Positions 47,194 to 56,466 of a stretch of DNA of 64,000 bases are shown here, piece after piece. The stretch is from Candidatus Electrothrix rattekaaiensis. GTDB taxonomy: Bacteria; Desulfobacterota; Desulfobulbia; Desulfobulbales; Desulfobulbaceae. Location of the stretch: positions 434,001-498,000 of the forward strand of contig JAVQMD010000002.1 in NCBI GenBank assembly GCA_032595675.1, read 5' to 3'. Within the stretch, counting starts at the first letter, position 1. The number at the start of each line of letters is the position of its first letter. A program made the position numbers and the translations under genes. The notes beneath the pieces are model-generated. The model was not told the origin of the DNA. It ran no database searches and saw only the letters and a program-made list of their open reading frames with translations.

Positions 47194-47227
47194 GCGGTTA
47201 TAGGTATTACCTATAGCCGCTTTTTTT
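47194..47227 (+). terminator. Rho-independent terminator after tRNA-Phe
   Basis: A 12-bp stem with one mismatch (GCGGTTATAGGT / ACCTATAGCCGC) around a 3-base loop is followed by seven T. It stands 11 bases after the tRNA. Confidence 0.9.
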
Positions 47228-47610
47228 ATGCATGGTGGTCCTGTACCCCTGTATCCCAAGCGTCCGTGTGCTTTTTCTCGTCACCCTGACATTTTTTTGT
47301 TCCCTGTGACATTTTTCGTCTTTTCGTCTCTTTGGCTTTTGTTGCTTGAGCGAAAAAGCGTCATCACATGATGACCTGCTTTCCTTACTTTCATTTCTGA
47401 GCTCAATTCAGTTTTTCTCTGGAGTGCTGTTTTCTGCACGCAATACCCTGAATTTTTTAATGGTTGAGCCCGGGGGACGATATCTGATAACGTATAGTTA
47501 GGTTTATGTTTTGATAACTGGTATATTCCTTGCATTTATTTGCAATGTGTTAGCAGTGGTGCTGGGAAGAACAGAATAGAATCTCTTTTTGATTACACTA
47601 GGCAATAACG
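47228..47610. other. Intergenic region between tRNA-Phe terminator and the PilZ gene
   Basis: 383 bases with no gene I can support. A minus-strand frame of 84 codons (47281-47535) has no recognisable motif and a composition unlike a real protein. Confidence 0.4.
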
Positions 47611-48048
47611 ATGGAACATTCTTCGGATAGGCGTCGATTTACCCGGGTAGACATTCTATTGGATGTGTGTCTTGATTTCGGAGTGCGGAGATACAGGCAT
47701 TTTGCCAATAATCTCAGCCTGAGCGGGCTCTATGTGAAAGGCTTCTATGAACAGAAGGCCAGCGATGTCTGTATCATTGAGATAAAGCAGGCGAGTTATG
47801 GTCAGGGGGCTATAATAAGAGCTGTTTGTTCCGCCGTCAGGGTGAATGAGACCGGTATGGCCCTGAAATTTATCTCTATGAAACTTGACAGTTTTTTATT
47901 ACTCCAGACGGTTTTTTCTTCTTTTGCCGAGGATCCAGAGTTGTTGGGAGGAGAATCACTTGAAGATATCTCTTTTACGCTGGAAGACGGGCTCATTATG
48001 TACGATAATACGCTTCCGCTGAAAAACTATTTTTTCCCGACAGTCTAA
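47611..48048 (+). CDS. PilZ-domain protein
   Basis: 145-residue single-domain protein. The c-di-GMP-binding motifs are present: RRRFTR (residues 7-12, RxxxR type) and NNLSLSGLYVKG (33-44, (D/N)xSxxG type). A mostly beta-strand domain continues to about residue 110, followed by an acidic C-terminal tail. Single-domain PilZ proteins act as c-di-GMP-responsive adaptors, for example in motility or exopolysaccharide control; the partner is unknown. The Shine-Dalgarno is weak. Confidence 0.82.
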   Translation: MEHSSDRRRFTRVDILLDVCLDFGVRRYRHFANNLSLSGLYVKGFYEQKASDVCIIEIKQASYGQGAIIRAVCSAVRVNETGMALKFISMKLDSFLLLQTVFSSFAEDPELLGGESLEDISFTLEDGLIMYDNTLPLKNYFFPTV

Positions 48049-48233
48049 GAGCGCGGAGTAGGGTTTAGCAGCCGTAGCCGCATTCACCGCAACATCATCA
48101 ATCTTGATGGCATCGCAAAAAGTCTACACAGGTAACAATCTGAAATTATTTGTTTATAATCAATTTTATTATTGATCTTTATTGGATTTCATGGTAAGGT
48201 TTTATATATTTCAAACACTTACCTTAGAAAGCC

Positions 48234-49943
48234 ATGCTCAACATCAAAGACCACAAAACCATCAACATGTTCGATCCCTTTGATTATCTCGGGCCGAAAC
48301 GTCGAAAAATGTTAGACGAATCATGGGCCGGAATTTTTCGGGATCATATTCGTCAGATCCTGCCTGTTGATTTTCTCGCACTCCATTTCAGTGCAAATAT
48401 GGGCCGACCGACCAACGAACTCGTAGCCATGATGGGAGCAATGGTCTTGCAACAGATGCATGATCTTACTGATGAAGAGACGGCTGAACAGTTTGCTTTT
48501 AATATACAATGGCATTACGCCTTGGATCTCACCGATAACTCTGATAAAAATGCTTATGTTTGCCCGAGAAGTATTTTAGACATGCGCTCTATCATGACGG
48601 AGTATGGGCTTTATGATCGTGTATTTGATGCCATAGGCGACAAACTCATCAACGTCTTTGATGCGGACACCTCTTTGCAACGTATAGATTCCGTACATAT
48701 ATTTTCAAATATGAGGCATCTCGGTCGTATCGGTATCTTTACAGGCACCATCAAAAATTTCTGGTCAACCTCAAGCGGCATCATAAAGACGAGTTCAATG
48801 ACCTTGACCAGAATTTGCGTGATCGCTACCTGAAAAAGAAGAGGAAAGTGCCTTTGCTATGGTCAAACCATCCCAATCTGCCAAAACTCTTCAGATAGTT
48901 GCCGACGACCTTTTCTTTCTTATTGAGAGGTTTCGTTCACATCACAAGATCCCGTCAATGGATTCGTATCGACTTATGATACGCGTTCTTAAAGAACAGT
49001 GCATCACGAAGCAGGACGAAAACACTCATGAAAAACGCATAATCTTGAAGGAAAATAAAGATATCCCTTCTGACTCTTTGCAAATCCGTCTGATCCTGAT
49101 GCCAGTTATGACGGCCATAAAGGCAAAGGATATCAGGTGCAAATCGCTGAAACATACAGCACAGAGGAAGGAAAAGATGTCAACAAACTTTCCCTTATTA
49201 CCCATGTTGCTGTTCAAGCGGCTCATGAAAGCGATGTCGATGCTGTGATACCGTATATTGAGGCAACAGAGCAACGGGGCATAAAACCGGAACAAGCCTT
49301 GGCCGATACGCTTTACGGGAGTGACGAAAATCACGAAGCGACAAAAGAACAAGGGGTTAATCTTATTGCTCCCACTCTGGATAAACAAAAGACCTCTTCT
49401 GCACTCTGACTGATTTTGCGTTTTCTGACAACGGTTTTGTTATCTCCTGTCCTGAGAACTGCCAACCTGTTAAAACGTCAAAGAAAAAGATAGATTTGTC
49501 ATAGCCTTTTCATCGGAAAAATGTTCTATCTGCCCAAGAGCTGGTCATTGCCCTGTCAAGTCGGGTAAAAGACTTGAGTTATCTGCGATATAACGAAAAA
49601 ATGTCCGCCTCTCCAAACGAAGGCAATACGAACGAACCGATGATTTTAAAAATAAGTATCGGTTCCGGGCCGGGGTCGAGGCGACTATGTCGCAACTTGA
49701 TCGACGCACAGGAATCAAGCATCTCCGGTCCGAGGAATGAAAGCGGTGCGGTTTGCAGCAACCATGAAGGCAACAGCACTCAATATTATACGGGCGGCTG
49801 CGTACAAAAACGACAAAACAAGGGAAAAACCCTCATCACCCTCCTTCGGAGGCTTGATTAGCCTGATTTTGGTTATCAAAGTACGATTTTTTAAAAATTT
49901 TGGCAAAATCGCAAAAGTTGAAGCTGCAATGGCCCGATTTTGA
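48234..49943 (+). pseudogene. Decayed IS1182-family transposase
   Basis: The N-terminal part (48234 to about 48790) is clean: TINMFDPFDYLGPKRRKMLDESWAGIFRDHI ... ALDLTDNSDKNAYVCPRSILDMR, typical of IS1182/DUF772 transposases. After HIFSNMRHLGRIGIFTGTIKNFW the frame breaks. Further pieces are read in other frames: 48859-49136, 49137-49409 (QIAETYSTEEGKDVNKLSLITHV ... ALADTLYGSDEN), a Cys-containing segment near 49500, and a C-terminal piece (about 49590-49860) with RRQYERTDDFKNKYRFRAGVEATMSQLDRRTG. At least four frame changes mean it is inactive. Clear terminal repeats were not found. The 3' end abuts the SAM-like fragment near 49.96 kb. Confidence 0.82.
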
Positions 49944-49957
49944 TTTTTTCACCCTCA

Positions 49958-50069
49958 AACTCCGGTGGACTTTTTGCCTAGCCATCAATCTTTGGAACTC
50001 ATTTAATAGACCTTTATTCGCTTTTCGTATCTTTTTGCACGCTGCTTCGTATTTCTCGTAGTCATCCAT
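49958..50069 (-). pseudogene. 5' fragment of a SAM-like (integrase N-terminal type) gene
   Basis: Codons from ATG 50069 read MDDYEKYEAACKKIRKANKGLLNEF, almost the same as MDDYEKWEQDCKKIKKANKGLLNEF in the gene at 56467-57378. After NEF the frame is lost (a WLGKKSTG-like piece remains one frame away) and IS1182-related sequence begins. About 35 bases of leader before the ATG are also alike in both copies, up to the stop codon of the YhaN-like gene. It is a truncated second copy, probably cut by the transposable element. Confidence 0.75.
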
Positions 50070-50101
50070 TTTTAATACTCTGTTATTTGAGGGTTTATCG
50101 G

Positions 50102-53100
50102 TTAGCTTTCTGTAATATTTTCTTTGCTCATCTCATGTATGAATATCCCCGCTTTCGCATTAATTGGTTTTGCCAGTTCAATAACTCTTCTGTGATGGGT
50201 AAAAAGAAGCACCTGGGTACTTGATGCCAACTCTGCAAGAACCTCCAGGCAGACGCGAGTACGCTTGTCATCAAAGCCAATGAGAATATCGTCCACGACA
50301 AACGGCATGGGCTCCCCCTTGCTCAGATGCTGTTCAAGCGTTGCTAGGCGTAGGGCGAGGTAAAGCTGGTCTCGCGAACCATCACTCATGCCATTGACTG
50401 TAACCTCTTTGTCGTCAGGACGTACTCCCAGCAATATGGGATTCCCTTTGTCATCCAATTCGTCGCGGAGTCCTGTATAGGATCTCAAGGTAAGCCTGGA
50501 GAATAATTCACCTGCTCGGGACAGGACCGGGGCTTGGTTTATCTTTCGGTAGTTTTCGATTCGCTGTTTGAGAATAAGTGCAGCAGCCTGAAGACGAAGA
50601 TATTGTTCAGCATTCGAAGCTATGCTGGCGAGGTGCTCCTCTGCCTCTTCCGATGCATTAGCAGCCAAGGCACTCCCATCCTTTGCGTTGATTTCATGTT
50701 GCAGCGTATGTTGGCTATCCCTTAAAGTATCCCGTTCGTCATGAAGCTCTTGCAACTCATTGGAGACCATTTCAAGTTCACTCTCAATTGCATCTGTATC
50801 CAATGCTTCTGACTCTTGTTCTAAATCTTCAACACGCAGGCCGTCGCCATTTCTATTGAGCTCCTGTTCGAGCATCTCCAACTTTCCTTGTAGCTCACGT
50901 TTATTTTTCGATTTTTCACTGGCGACCAATAATTCTTCATTGGTTTCGACCTTGGCCTGCACTCTTAAATCGGCCAACTGTTTCTCGGAATTTCGGATCG
51001 TGATATCGGTATCCTCGATTTCATCTTTAATTTCTTTGCATTGGGACTCTATTTCAGTCAGACTTGCGCGGGCCTCGCGTGCCGAGTTCAGATCTTTATT
51101 TAAGTGAGAGGCGATCGTTGATGCCTCCAGTCCTTCTTTGTTAAACCCTATGCTGTCCGCAAACTCAAATACCTTTTGCTCAAATCTTTCCTCGACCTGA
51201 TCCATCCCATAAATTCGTTTACGCAAGTCCTCTGACTTGTCATATTTGTCAAAGAAAGACAACAGGTTCTCGAACGTCTCAACGGCATACTCAGGATGAT
51301 CATCCTCCTTTAGGCCCAAGCCCTCTATGACCTTGGTCCATTCTTGCGTCCAGCCTGAAAGCTTCGCCTCAATGGACTTCAACTCATCCTGCTGTCTCTT
51401 GAGACGAATTTTGGATTCTTTGAGCAAATGTTCATTCCGGTGTTGTTTTTCACGAATATCTTCCTCTTCCTTGACTCGCTGCTCACACAACGAGATCAGG
51501 GATTCAAGACTCATACCCTGAGTTTCTGCTGATGCATCGAATTTGAATATTTGCTCTGAAATAGCCTGTTTCAGTTGTTCGGATTCTTCGGTGAGATTTT
51601 TTTCATTTGTTGAGTAGTGGTTGGCGGTTTGGACTTTTTTAATAAGGTTTTCCACTCTGAGAAGCCATTGCTTCATCTCCCTCGGAGTACCGGCCTCTAT
51701 ATTCAACGGGTTCCAGATAGTTGACCACCTTGCTTGGAGATCATTTTGTGCTGTTTTCAGGTTTTCGAGGGCTTTCAATAGATCATCAATTCGCAATCGG
51801 AGAGTTGTTATCTTTGATTCCAGCTCTGCCCGCTTAACGACCTGATCAGCATCCATTCGGAGGCGATCAGATATGCGGTCAGCAGACTTGACGTTCTTTT
51901 CGTATGCGGATGGCAAATCACCATCCTGTGCGTATGCAGCAAGCTCGTCTTCAGTAACTTCGTTTGCAGCAACATCGGTTTGTTCGATATACTTTCGTTT
52001 GATCAGCTGCCAGCCGAGAGTTCTTACATCCCGCGTTTTTTCCAAATCGGCAAGCGTCGGCACATCACTTTGCAGCAAAAGTGCCTTCAAGTCTTGTTCC
52101 GCTTGCCTTTTTTCCTCGTCAGTTTCCTGCTTTTTTCGAGCCGTATTTTTGAATTCTTCTGACAACGAGTCACTTTCTTTTTCAAACTGATCCAAGGTCT
52201 CAGGTACAGGCAGAGAGAGCGTCAATACGGAATCAAGCGAACCCGTGTACCTTCCCAGTCTCGTCAGTTCGTTATGGCATGCCTCATTTTCGTTAGCAGC
52301 CTGTTTTTGTGCTTCAGCTAACCGCTGTTCCACATTGCCAGCTTTTCGAGCTACTGCAATCGCGGCTTTGAGCTCTTTCAGGTCAAGGTTGGATTGTGAA
52401 GTATTGTCTAATTCGTTTTGGAGCGATTTGCGTCCGTCCTCAATATCCCTAATGGAGGCCTCTGCCTGTTCCTTGTTCTGGACCAACAAGCTGTGTTTTC
52501 GGGCTAATCCTGAAAGCCATTTTTTATTATTGAGAAGAGGGCGCAAGTCGTCGGCTTGATCCAAACCAACATCCGGGCGAACAGTTTTGAGCAGGGTTTC
52601 TGCCTCGTTACGTAGCAATCGCCTTTTACCGTCCTGCTGCGGACGGTCTATGAGGGTTTTTTCGACGGCTCCGAGTTCCTTGTGAAGAGCCAAGATAGCT
52701 TCTTCGTTTTCAAGGAGGTCGTTTCTCACGTTTAATGCATTTGATTCATTTGTTAAACTCAGCAATTTTGCTTTTAATCGTTCTTTGGTCTCATTGGCCG
52801 ATTGAAGATTGCTGCTCGCGGTTTTTCTCTTTTCCTCAAAATCTTCCGGCATCAGATCGACCTGACCCAGAGCTTCAATTTTTTCCACAACACTCCGATG
52901 CTCGGCCAAGGCCCCCTTTACGCGTTTGACCCGTTCCAAGCGACTTTTCGCCTTGTCTTTCGCTTTAATGTCTTGCTCGATTTTCTCAATGGCCGCTGTC
53001 ATTTCTGAGAGTTCTTTTTGTAATTTTTTCCAGACAGAAACAGGCAAGGTTGCCTCTTTTATTCTCTTTTGGGCATCCTTATAGCCGGCTATTGCTTGGT

Positions 53101-53653
53101 TCAATACCGCCTTGGAACCACGCGGTTTGAAAATATTGTCCGCACTGTTTTGCATGTCAGTCAAAACTTCTCGTAAATTCGCCGTCCCGACTGCTGCACT
53201 GAAAAGAGCCTGACCAAGGTCACCGGACTGCTCCAGCAGTTCGCGGCCTCCTGCGATCAATCGTTCATGATCAATGCCCCAAAGCTTTGTAAAAAGGGTT
53301 TCGTCAATGTTTGCGGGAAGAAAGGGTATGAGAACAGTATCGTCCAATGCTTCGTTGGTACCGTATTTCAGCAAGGTGTTCTTGTTGCCCTTTTTTCTTG
53401 TAAACTCGATGCTTGTACCATCTGTAAGTCGCAACTGTCCCCCGATTCGCAGCTGTGCATTTGAATGCAGGAAATTGTCGTTAGTCCTGGCGGGGATACC
53501 GAACAGCCAAGCGATAAGGGATCGAAGCGAAGTGCTTTTACCTGCTTCGTTATCACCGTAGATGAGATGTAATCCAGGGTTACCCTCAGTGAGGTCTAAG
53601 GATTGCTCTGTAAATAGGCCGTAAGCAAGCAAGTCAAGACGATCAATTCTCAT
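50102..53653 (-). CDS. YhaN-like (SbcC-type) coiled-coil AAA ATPase
   Basis: 1183 residues. N-terminal ABC half with MRIDRLDLLAYGLFTEQSLDL and P-loop IYGDNEAGKSTSLRSLIAWLFG; a long coiled-coil region (about 200-1010) with internal hinges; and a C-terminal half with the ABC signature MSDGSRDQLYLALRLA and Walker B PFVVDDILIGFDDKR, then the switch His in LLFTHHRRVIELA. This matches YhaN, the SMC/Rad50/SbcC-like partner of YhaO. It overlaps the yhaO-type gene by four bases (ATGA at 53650-53653). The pair is expected to form a DNA-end-processing nuclease complex in recombination or anti-phage/plasmid functions; the role in this strain is inferred. Confidence 0.88.
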   Translation of the reverse strand: MRIDRLDLLAYGLFTEQSLDLTEGNPGLHLIYGDNEAGKSTSLRSLIAWLFGIPARTNDNFLHSNAQLRIGGQLRLTDGTSIEFTRKKGNKNTLLKYGTNEALDDTVLIPFLPANIDETLFTKLWGIDHERLIAGGRELLEQSGDLGQALFSAAVGTANLREVLTDMQNSADNIFKPRGSKAVLNQAIAGYKDAQKRIKEATLPVSVWKKLQKELSEMTAAIEKIEQDIKAKDKAKSRLERVKRVKGALAEHRSVVEKIEALGQVDLMPEDFEEKRKTASSNLQSANETKERLKAKLLSLTNESNALNVRNDLLENEEAILALHKELGAVEKTLIDRPQQDGKRRLLRNEAETLLKTVRPDVGLDQADDLRPLLNNKKWLSGLARKHSLLVQNKEQAEASIRDIEDGRKSLQNELDNTSQSNLDLKELKAAIAVARKAGNVEQRLAEAQKQAANENEACHNELTRLGRYTGSLDSVLTLSLPVPETLDQFEKESDSLSEEFKNTARKKQETDEEKRQAEQDLKALLLQSDVPTLADLEKTRDVRTLGWQLIKRKYIEQTDVAANEVTEDELAAYAQDGDLPSAYEKNVKSADRISDRLRMDADQVVKRAELESKITTLRLRIDDLLKALENLKTAQNDLQARWSTIWNPLNIEAGTPREMKQWLLRVENLIKKVQTANHYSTNEKNLTEESEQLKQAISEQIFKFDASAETQGMSLESLISLCEQRVKEEEDIREKQHRNEHLLKESKIRLKRQQDELKSIEAKLSGWTQEWTKVIEGLGLKEDDHPEYAVETFENLLSFFDKYDKSEDLRKRIYGMDQVEERFEQKVFEFADSIGFNKEGLEASTIASHLNKDLNSAREARASLTEIESQCKEIKDEIEDTDITIRNSEKQLADLRVQAKVETNEELLVASEKSKNKRELQGKLEMLEQELNRNGDGLRVEDLEQESEALDTDAIESELEMVSNELQELHDERDTLRDSQHTLQHEINAKDGSALAANASEEAEEHLASIASNAEQYLRLQAAALILKQRIENYRKINQAPVLSRAGELFSRLTLRSYTGLRDELDDKGNPILLGVRPDDKEVTVNGMSDGSRDQLYLALRLATLEQHLSKGEPMPFVVDDILIGFDDKRTRVCLEVLAELASSTQVLLFTHHRRVIELAKPINAKAGIFIHEMSKENITES

Positions 53654-54915
53654 TTCGCACCTCCTGCTGAAAGTAACCTGCTGATCAACATACGTTTTGC
53701 TTCTTCAATGATTCGAGGGACAGTTTGCTCGTCATCCAGATTTACAAGAGAGCTATCGCTAAATGCCTCGGCTGGTACCTTTTGTCTGAGTTCCGCGATC
53801 TTGTTGTACAATCCGTCAATATCGTCCGTCCCCTTGGTGATATTCAGAATTTCTTTCAGCAATCTCCCCATAGCGTTGTCATCTGCCAACGTTGATTCCA
53901 AATCAAGTTTACCGGTGGTTGCATTCTCTACTCGCTCTATCCACAAATCTTCCCCGGCGGTTTCGGCACCCAAGGCCTTTATTTCCTGCTCAATTCTATA
54001 AGGGTCAGCCGCAAGTTCATCCGCAATCCTGGTCGCCCCTTGCAGGCGTATCCGCATAGCGAGCGGTCTGTCTTCAGCCATGGCCCGTTCGTGTTCAATA
54101 CTTTGTCGAACACGCTCTACAACCTTGCGTTTTTCATCAATGTCCGTCAAATCAATATCGCACAAAGACCACCTCAGTACATCCAAAGGTATCTTTTCTA
54201 TTTCAGCAACAATACCGTCATCCACAGAGACAAGGACACAGCCCTTTGCACCGGCTTCACGAATATGACGGCCCTGGATGCAGCCGGGAAAGATAATATG
54301 CGGTTCTTTTTCGACGATTTCCAGTTTATGTATGTGCCCCAAAGCCCAGTATTGGTAGCCCTTGGAACGAAGATCATCCAATGAGCACGGTGCATAAGGA
54401 GCATGGCCTTCACGACCGCCAAGGCTTGTATGCAAGAGCCCGACATTGAAAAATCCCTTTTCCGCAGGGCAAAAATCCGCAGCCAGATTTTCGTCAACAT
54501 GTTGGGTCGGAAAGCTGCGTCCGTGAATCGCTACACCAAGGTTGTCTAATTTAACCGTTTCAACTTTCCTTGGAGAAAACATTGTCATGTTCGAGGGGCT
54601 GTCTAAGGATTTTGTCATTCGATTTGCTGCGTCATGATTGCCAGACACCGCAAATACCTGGATGTTGTGCTGCCCCAATCGTCCCATCTGTTTGCTGAGA
54701 AATATGCCTGTGCTGTAATCTTTCCAGTCACCGTCATACAGATCACCGGCCAACAGGACAAATTTCACGTCCTCTTCTATTGCTAGGTCCACCAGATTTT
54801 CAAACGCACGCCTACAGGCATCTCGTATGGATTCAGCAGGAGCAGATTCGTATCGGGATAAACCGCGTAACGGACTATCTAAATGAAGATCAGCTGCATG
54901 AATGAATTTGAACAT
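53650..54915 (-). CDS. YhaO-like (SbcD/Mre11-type) DNA exonuclease
   Basis: 421-residue calcineurin-like phosphoesterase. Metal-binding motifs in order: FIHAADLHLDSPL (motif I), LLAGDLYDGD (II), FAVSGNHDAANR (III), GLLHTSLGG (IV) and YWALGHIHK (V). The pattern with ...PHIIFPGCIQGRHIREAG is that of YhaO rather than classical SbcD. A helical C-terminal region (about 250-421) would dock on the ATPase. It is upstream of, and overlaps, the YhaN-like gene, so both are translated together. Confidence 0.9.
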   Translation of the reverse strand: MFKFIHAADLHLDSPLRGLSRYESAPAESIRDACRRAFENLVDLAIEEDVKFVLLAGDLYDGDWKDYSTGIFLSKQMGRLGQHNIQVFAVSGNHDAANRMTKSLDSPSNMTMFSPRKVETVKLDNLGVAIHGRSFPTQHVDENLAADFCPAEKGFFNVGLLHTSLGGREGHAPYAPCSLDDLRSKGYQYWALGHIHKLEIVEKEPHIIFPGCIQGRHIREAGAKGCVLVSVDDGIVAEIEKIPLDVLRWSLCDIDLTDIDEKRKVVERVRQSIEHERAMAEDRPLAMRIRLQGATRIADELAADPYRIEQEIKALGAETAGEDLWIERVENATTGKLDLESTLADDNAMGRLLKEILNITKGTDDIDGLYNKIAELRQKVPAEAFSDSSLVNLDDEQTVPRIIEEAKRMLISRLLSAGGAK

Positions 54916-55001
54916 TTATATCTCCTGGTCTGAATGAAAGCGAACAAGCCGGATCACCGGGTTATCCGAGGCATTTTATTGTCGGGAAAAAATGTTATGC
55001 T

Positions 55002-55100
55002 TTAAGGTTTCCAGCCAATCTCAGGGTCGATGAGCTTGGGTATCAGAATGTCGAGAGCCTTTTTCCCGGACTGGTCTTCAACGAGTATTTCAAAATGCAT
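55002..55100 (-). pseudogene. DUF4276-family protein, truncated to 32 residues
   Basis: Five bases after the ATPase gene, an ATG opens MHFEILVEDQSGKKALDILI, the start of DUF4276 proteins (EDQSGKKALDILIPKLI...). It ends with a stop after residue 32, whereas DUF4276 proteins are usually about 200 residues. The following 50 bases continue no recognisable frame. DUF4276 proteins have a Toprim-like acidic motif in the N-terminal half (here EILVED) and commonly follow an AAA ATPase gene. It is therefore a remnant of a two-gene ATPase/nuclease unit. Confidence 0.7.
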
Positions 55101-55104
55101 CTGC

Positions 55105-56397
55105 TTACCTCGCATCTAAATAATCGCTGTACCAAAGCCCACCCAAAGGCAAGCCCTCGGCAACCAGATTCTTCACGGTTTCGTCTTCGCTTGCCCTGCG
55201 AATACTTGAAAAACCATCTGGACCTTTTTCCAGAATCCAGACCTCAGAAGGTTCCAGGGCATCAACGAGATAGGGTTGATGGGTGGTGATAAAGACCTGA
55301 GATCCTCCTTTACGGCCTGTCGCGTGTTCACGAAATTCCTGGGCTAAAGATTCAAGGAGCTTGTGATATAAACCGTTTTCCGGTTCTTCAATGCATAAAA
55401 ATGGTGGCGGGGTCGGGTCTTCCAGTAACAGTAAATAGGCAAAGACCTTCAGGGTGCCGTCAGACATCTGCTGGGAATAAAACGGGTCTTGAAAGCCCTT
55501 GTCATTAAAGCGGAGCAGCAGGCGATCATCGTTCGTCGCTTCCGTCTCAATCCTATCGATACCGGGTATCTTTTCAGCAATCTGGTTGAGGATCAATTGA
55601 AAACGCTTTGGGTGCTCCCGTTCCATAAACTGCACCACATTACCAAGATTATCACCGTGGATGTTAAGGTGTTTCTGCGGCCCTGCCAGCGGCAGACTGC
55701 GAGCAGCATCAGGAGTGAAGTAACTGAGGTACCATCCTTCGATGAATTTGCGAAAGGCTGAAATCCTCGGATGTTGTTTCAACGATCCCAGGGTTGCGAT
55801 GCCGAGCTTGCGTATATCCTCAAGTTCGACAACTTCGGTTTCTTTGGACTCTTCCTCGGATTCACTTGACTGAATGGATTCCATCAGGCCAAACAGATCA
55901 AAGTCTCCTTGATCTTCCTTGATTTGACGCCCTTCCTCATCGCCTTTCCATGCGATCCCCTTTCCACTGTTCAAGACAAGAAATGAAAAGGGCCAGCCAT
56001 GTTTTTGTCCTTTGCGCCTTTGCCTGAGACGCTCTTTCAGCACAAAGGGACGACCGGATTTATCAATAGCAATGGCAATTTCATAGGTAATAGGCCGGGC
56101 ATTTCCGCCTTCCTTATAATACACCTCAAATTCGATGGGGTTTTGTTGACCTTGGGCCCTGATGCGCTTAAAGCCACCTCGACCACGAGAGTCGCAGGCC
56201 TCTTCAACCCCTGATTTCAAGGCATCTGCCAAGAAACCGAATGCATCAAAGAGGGTGCTTTTCCCGACACCGTTTTTCCCGATAACCGCAGTCATGGGCG
56301 TGAGAGGCTTGACTTTTTGCTTATTCCACAGCCGTCCAAGAGTAACGTCCTTCAACGACCTGAAATTTTTGATTCTGAACCCTTCTATGTTGGCCAT
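55105..56397 (-). CDS. AAA-family ATPase (AAA_21/OLD-like), partner of DUF4276
   Basis: 430 residues. An N-terminal lobe starts FRIKNFRSLKDVTLG and has P-loop AVIGKNGVGKSTLFDAFGFL; the C-terminal lobe has the signature QMSDGTLKVFAYLLLLEDP, Walker B PFLCIEEPENGLYHKLLESL and the D-loop/switch ITTHQPYLVDALEP. These are features of OLD-type or ABC-like ATPases acting with a nuclease. The partner, normally DUF4276, lies directly downstream but is truncated. The stretch EESKETEVVELED between lobes is acidic. This type of pair is regarded as a candidate defence or DNA-maintenance module; the ATPase itself looks intact. Confidence 0.85.
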   Translation of the reverse strand: MANIEGFRIKNFRSLKDVTLGRLWNKQKVKPLTPMTAVIGKNGVGKSTLFDAFGFLADALKSGVEEACDSRGRGGFKRIRAQGQQNPIEFEVYYKEGGNARPITYEIAIAIDKSGRPFVLKERLRQRRKGQKHGWPFSFLVLNSGKGIAWKGDEEGRQIKEDQGDFDLFGLMESIQSSESEEESKETEVVELEDIRKLGIATLGSLKQHPRISAFRKFIEGWYLSYFTPDAARSLPLAGPQKHLNIHGDNLGNVVQFMEREHPKRFQLILNQIAEKIPGIDRIETEATNDDRLLLRFNDKGFQDPFYSQQMSDGTLKVFAYLLLLEDPTPPPFLCIEEPENGLYHKLLESLAQEFREHATGRKGGSQVFITTHQPYLVDALEPSEVWILEKGPDGFSSIRRASEDETVKNLVAEGLPLGGLWYSDYLDAR

Positions 56398-56466
56398 AAT
56401 GTTTTCTCATATGAGAAGCGTAAACTTTTTGTCGTCCAAGTGCATTCACGTTGTGTTATTTGGGTT

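Noticed and set aside
47281..47535. Minus-strand 84-codon frame after tRNA-Phe
   Set aside because: No motif, no convincing ribosome-binding site, and a composition unlike a folded protein.
48061..48233. Left terminal repeat of the IS1182-like element
   Set aside because: No inverted match was found near 49.94-49.99 kb, so borders could not be defined.
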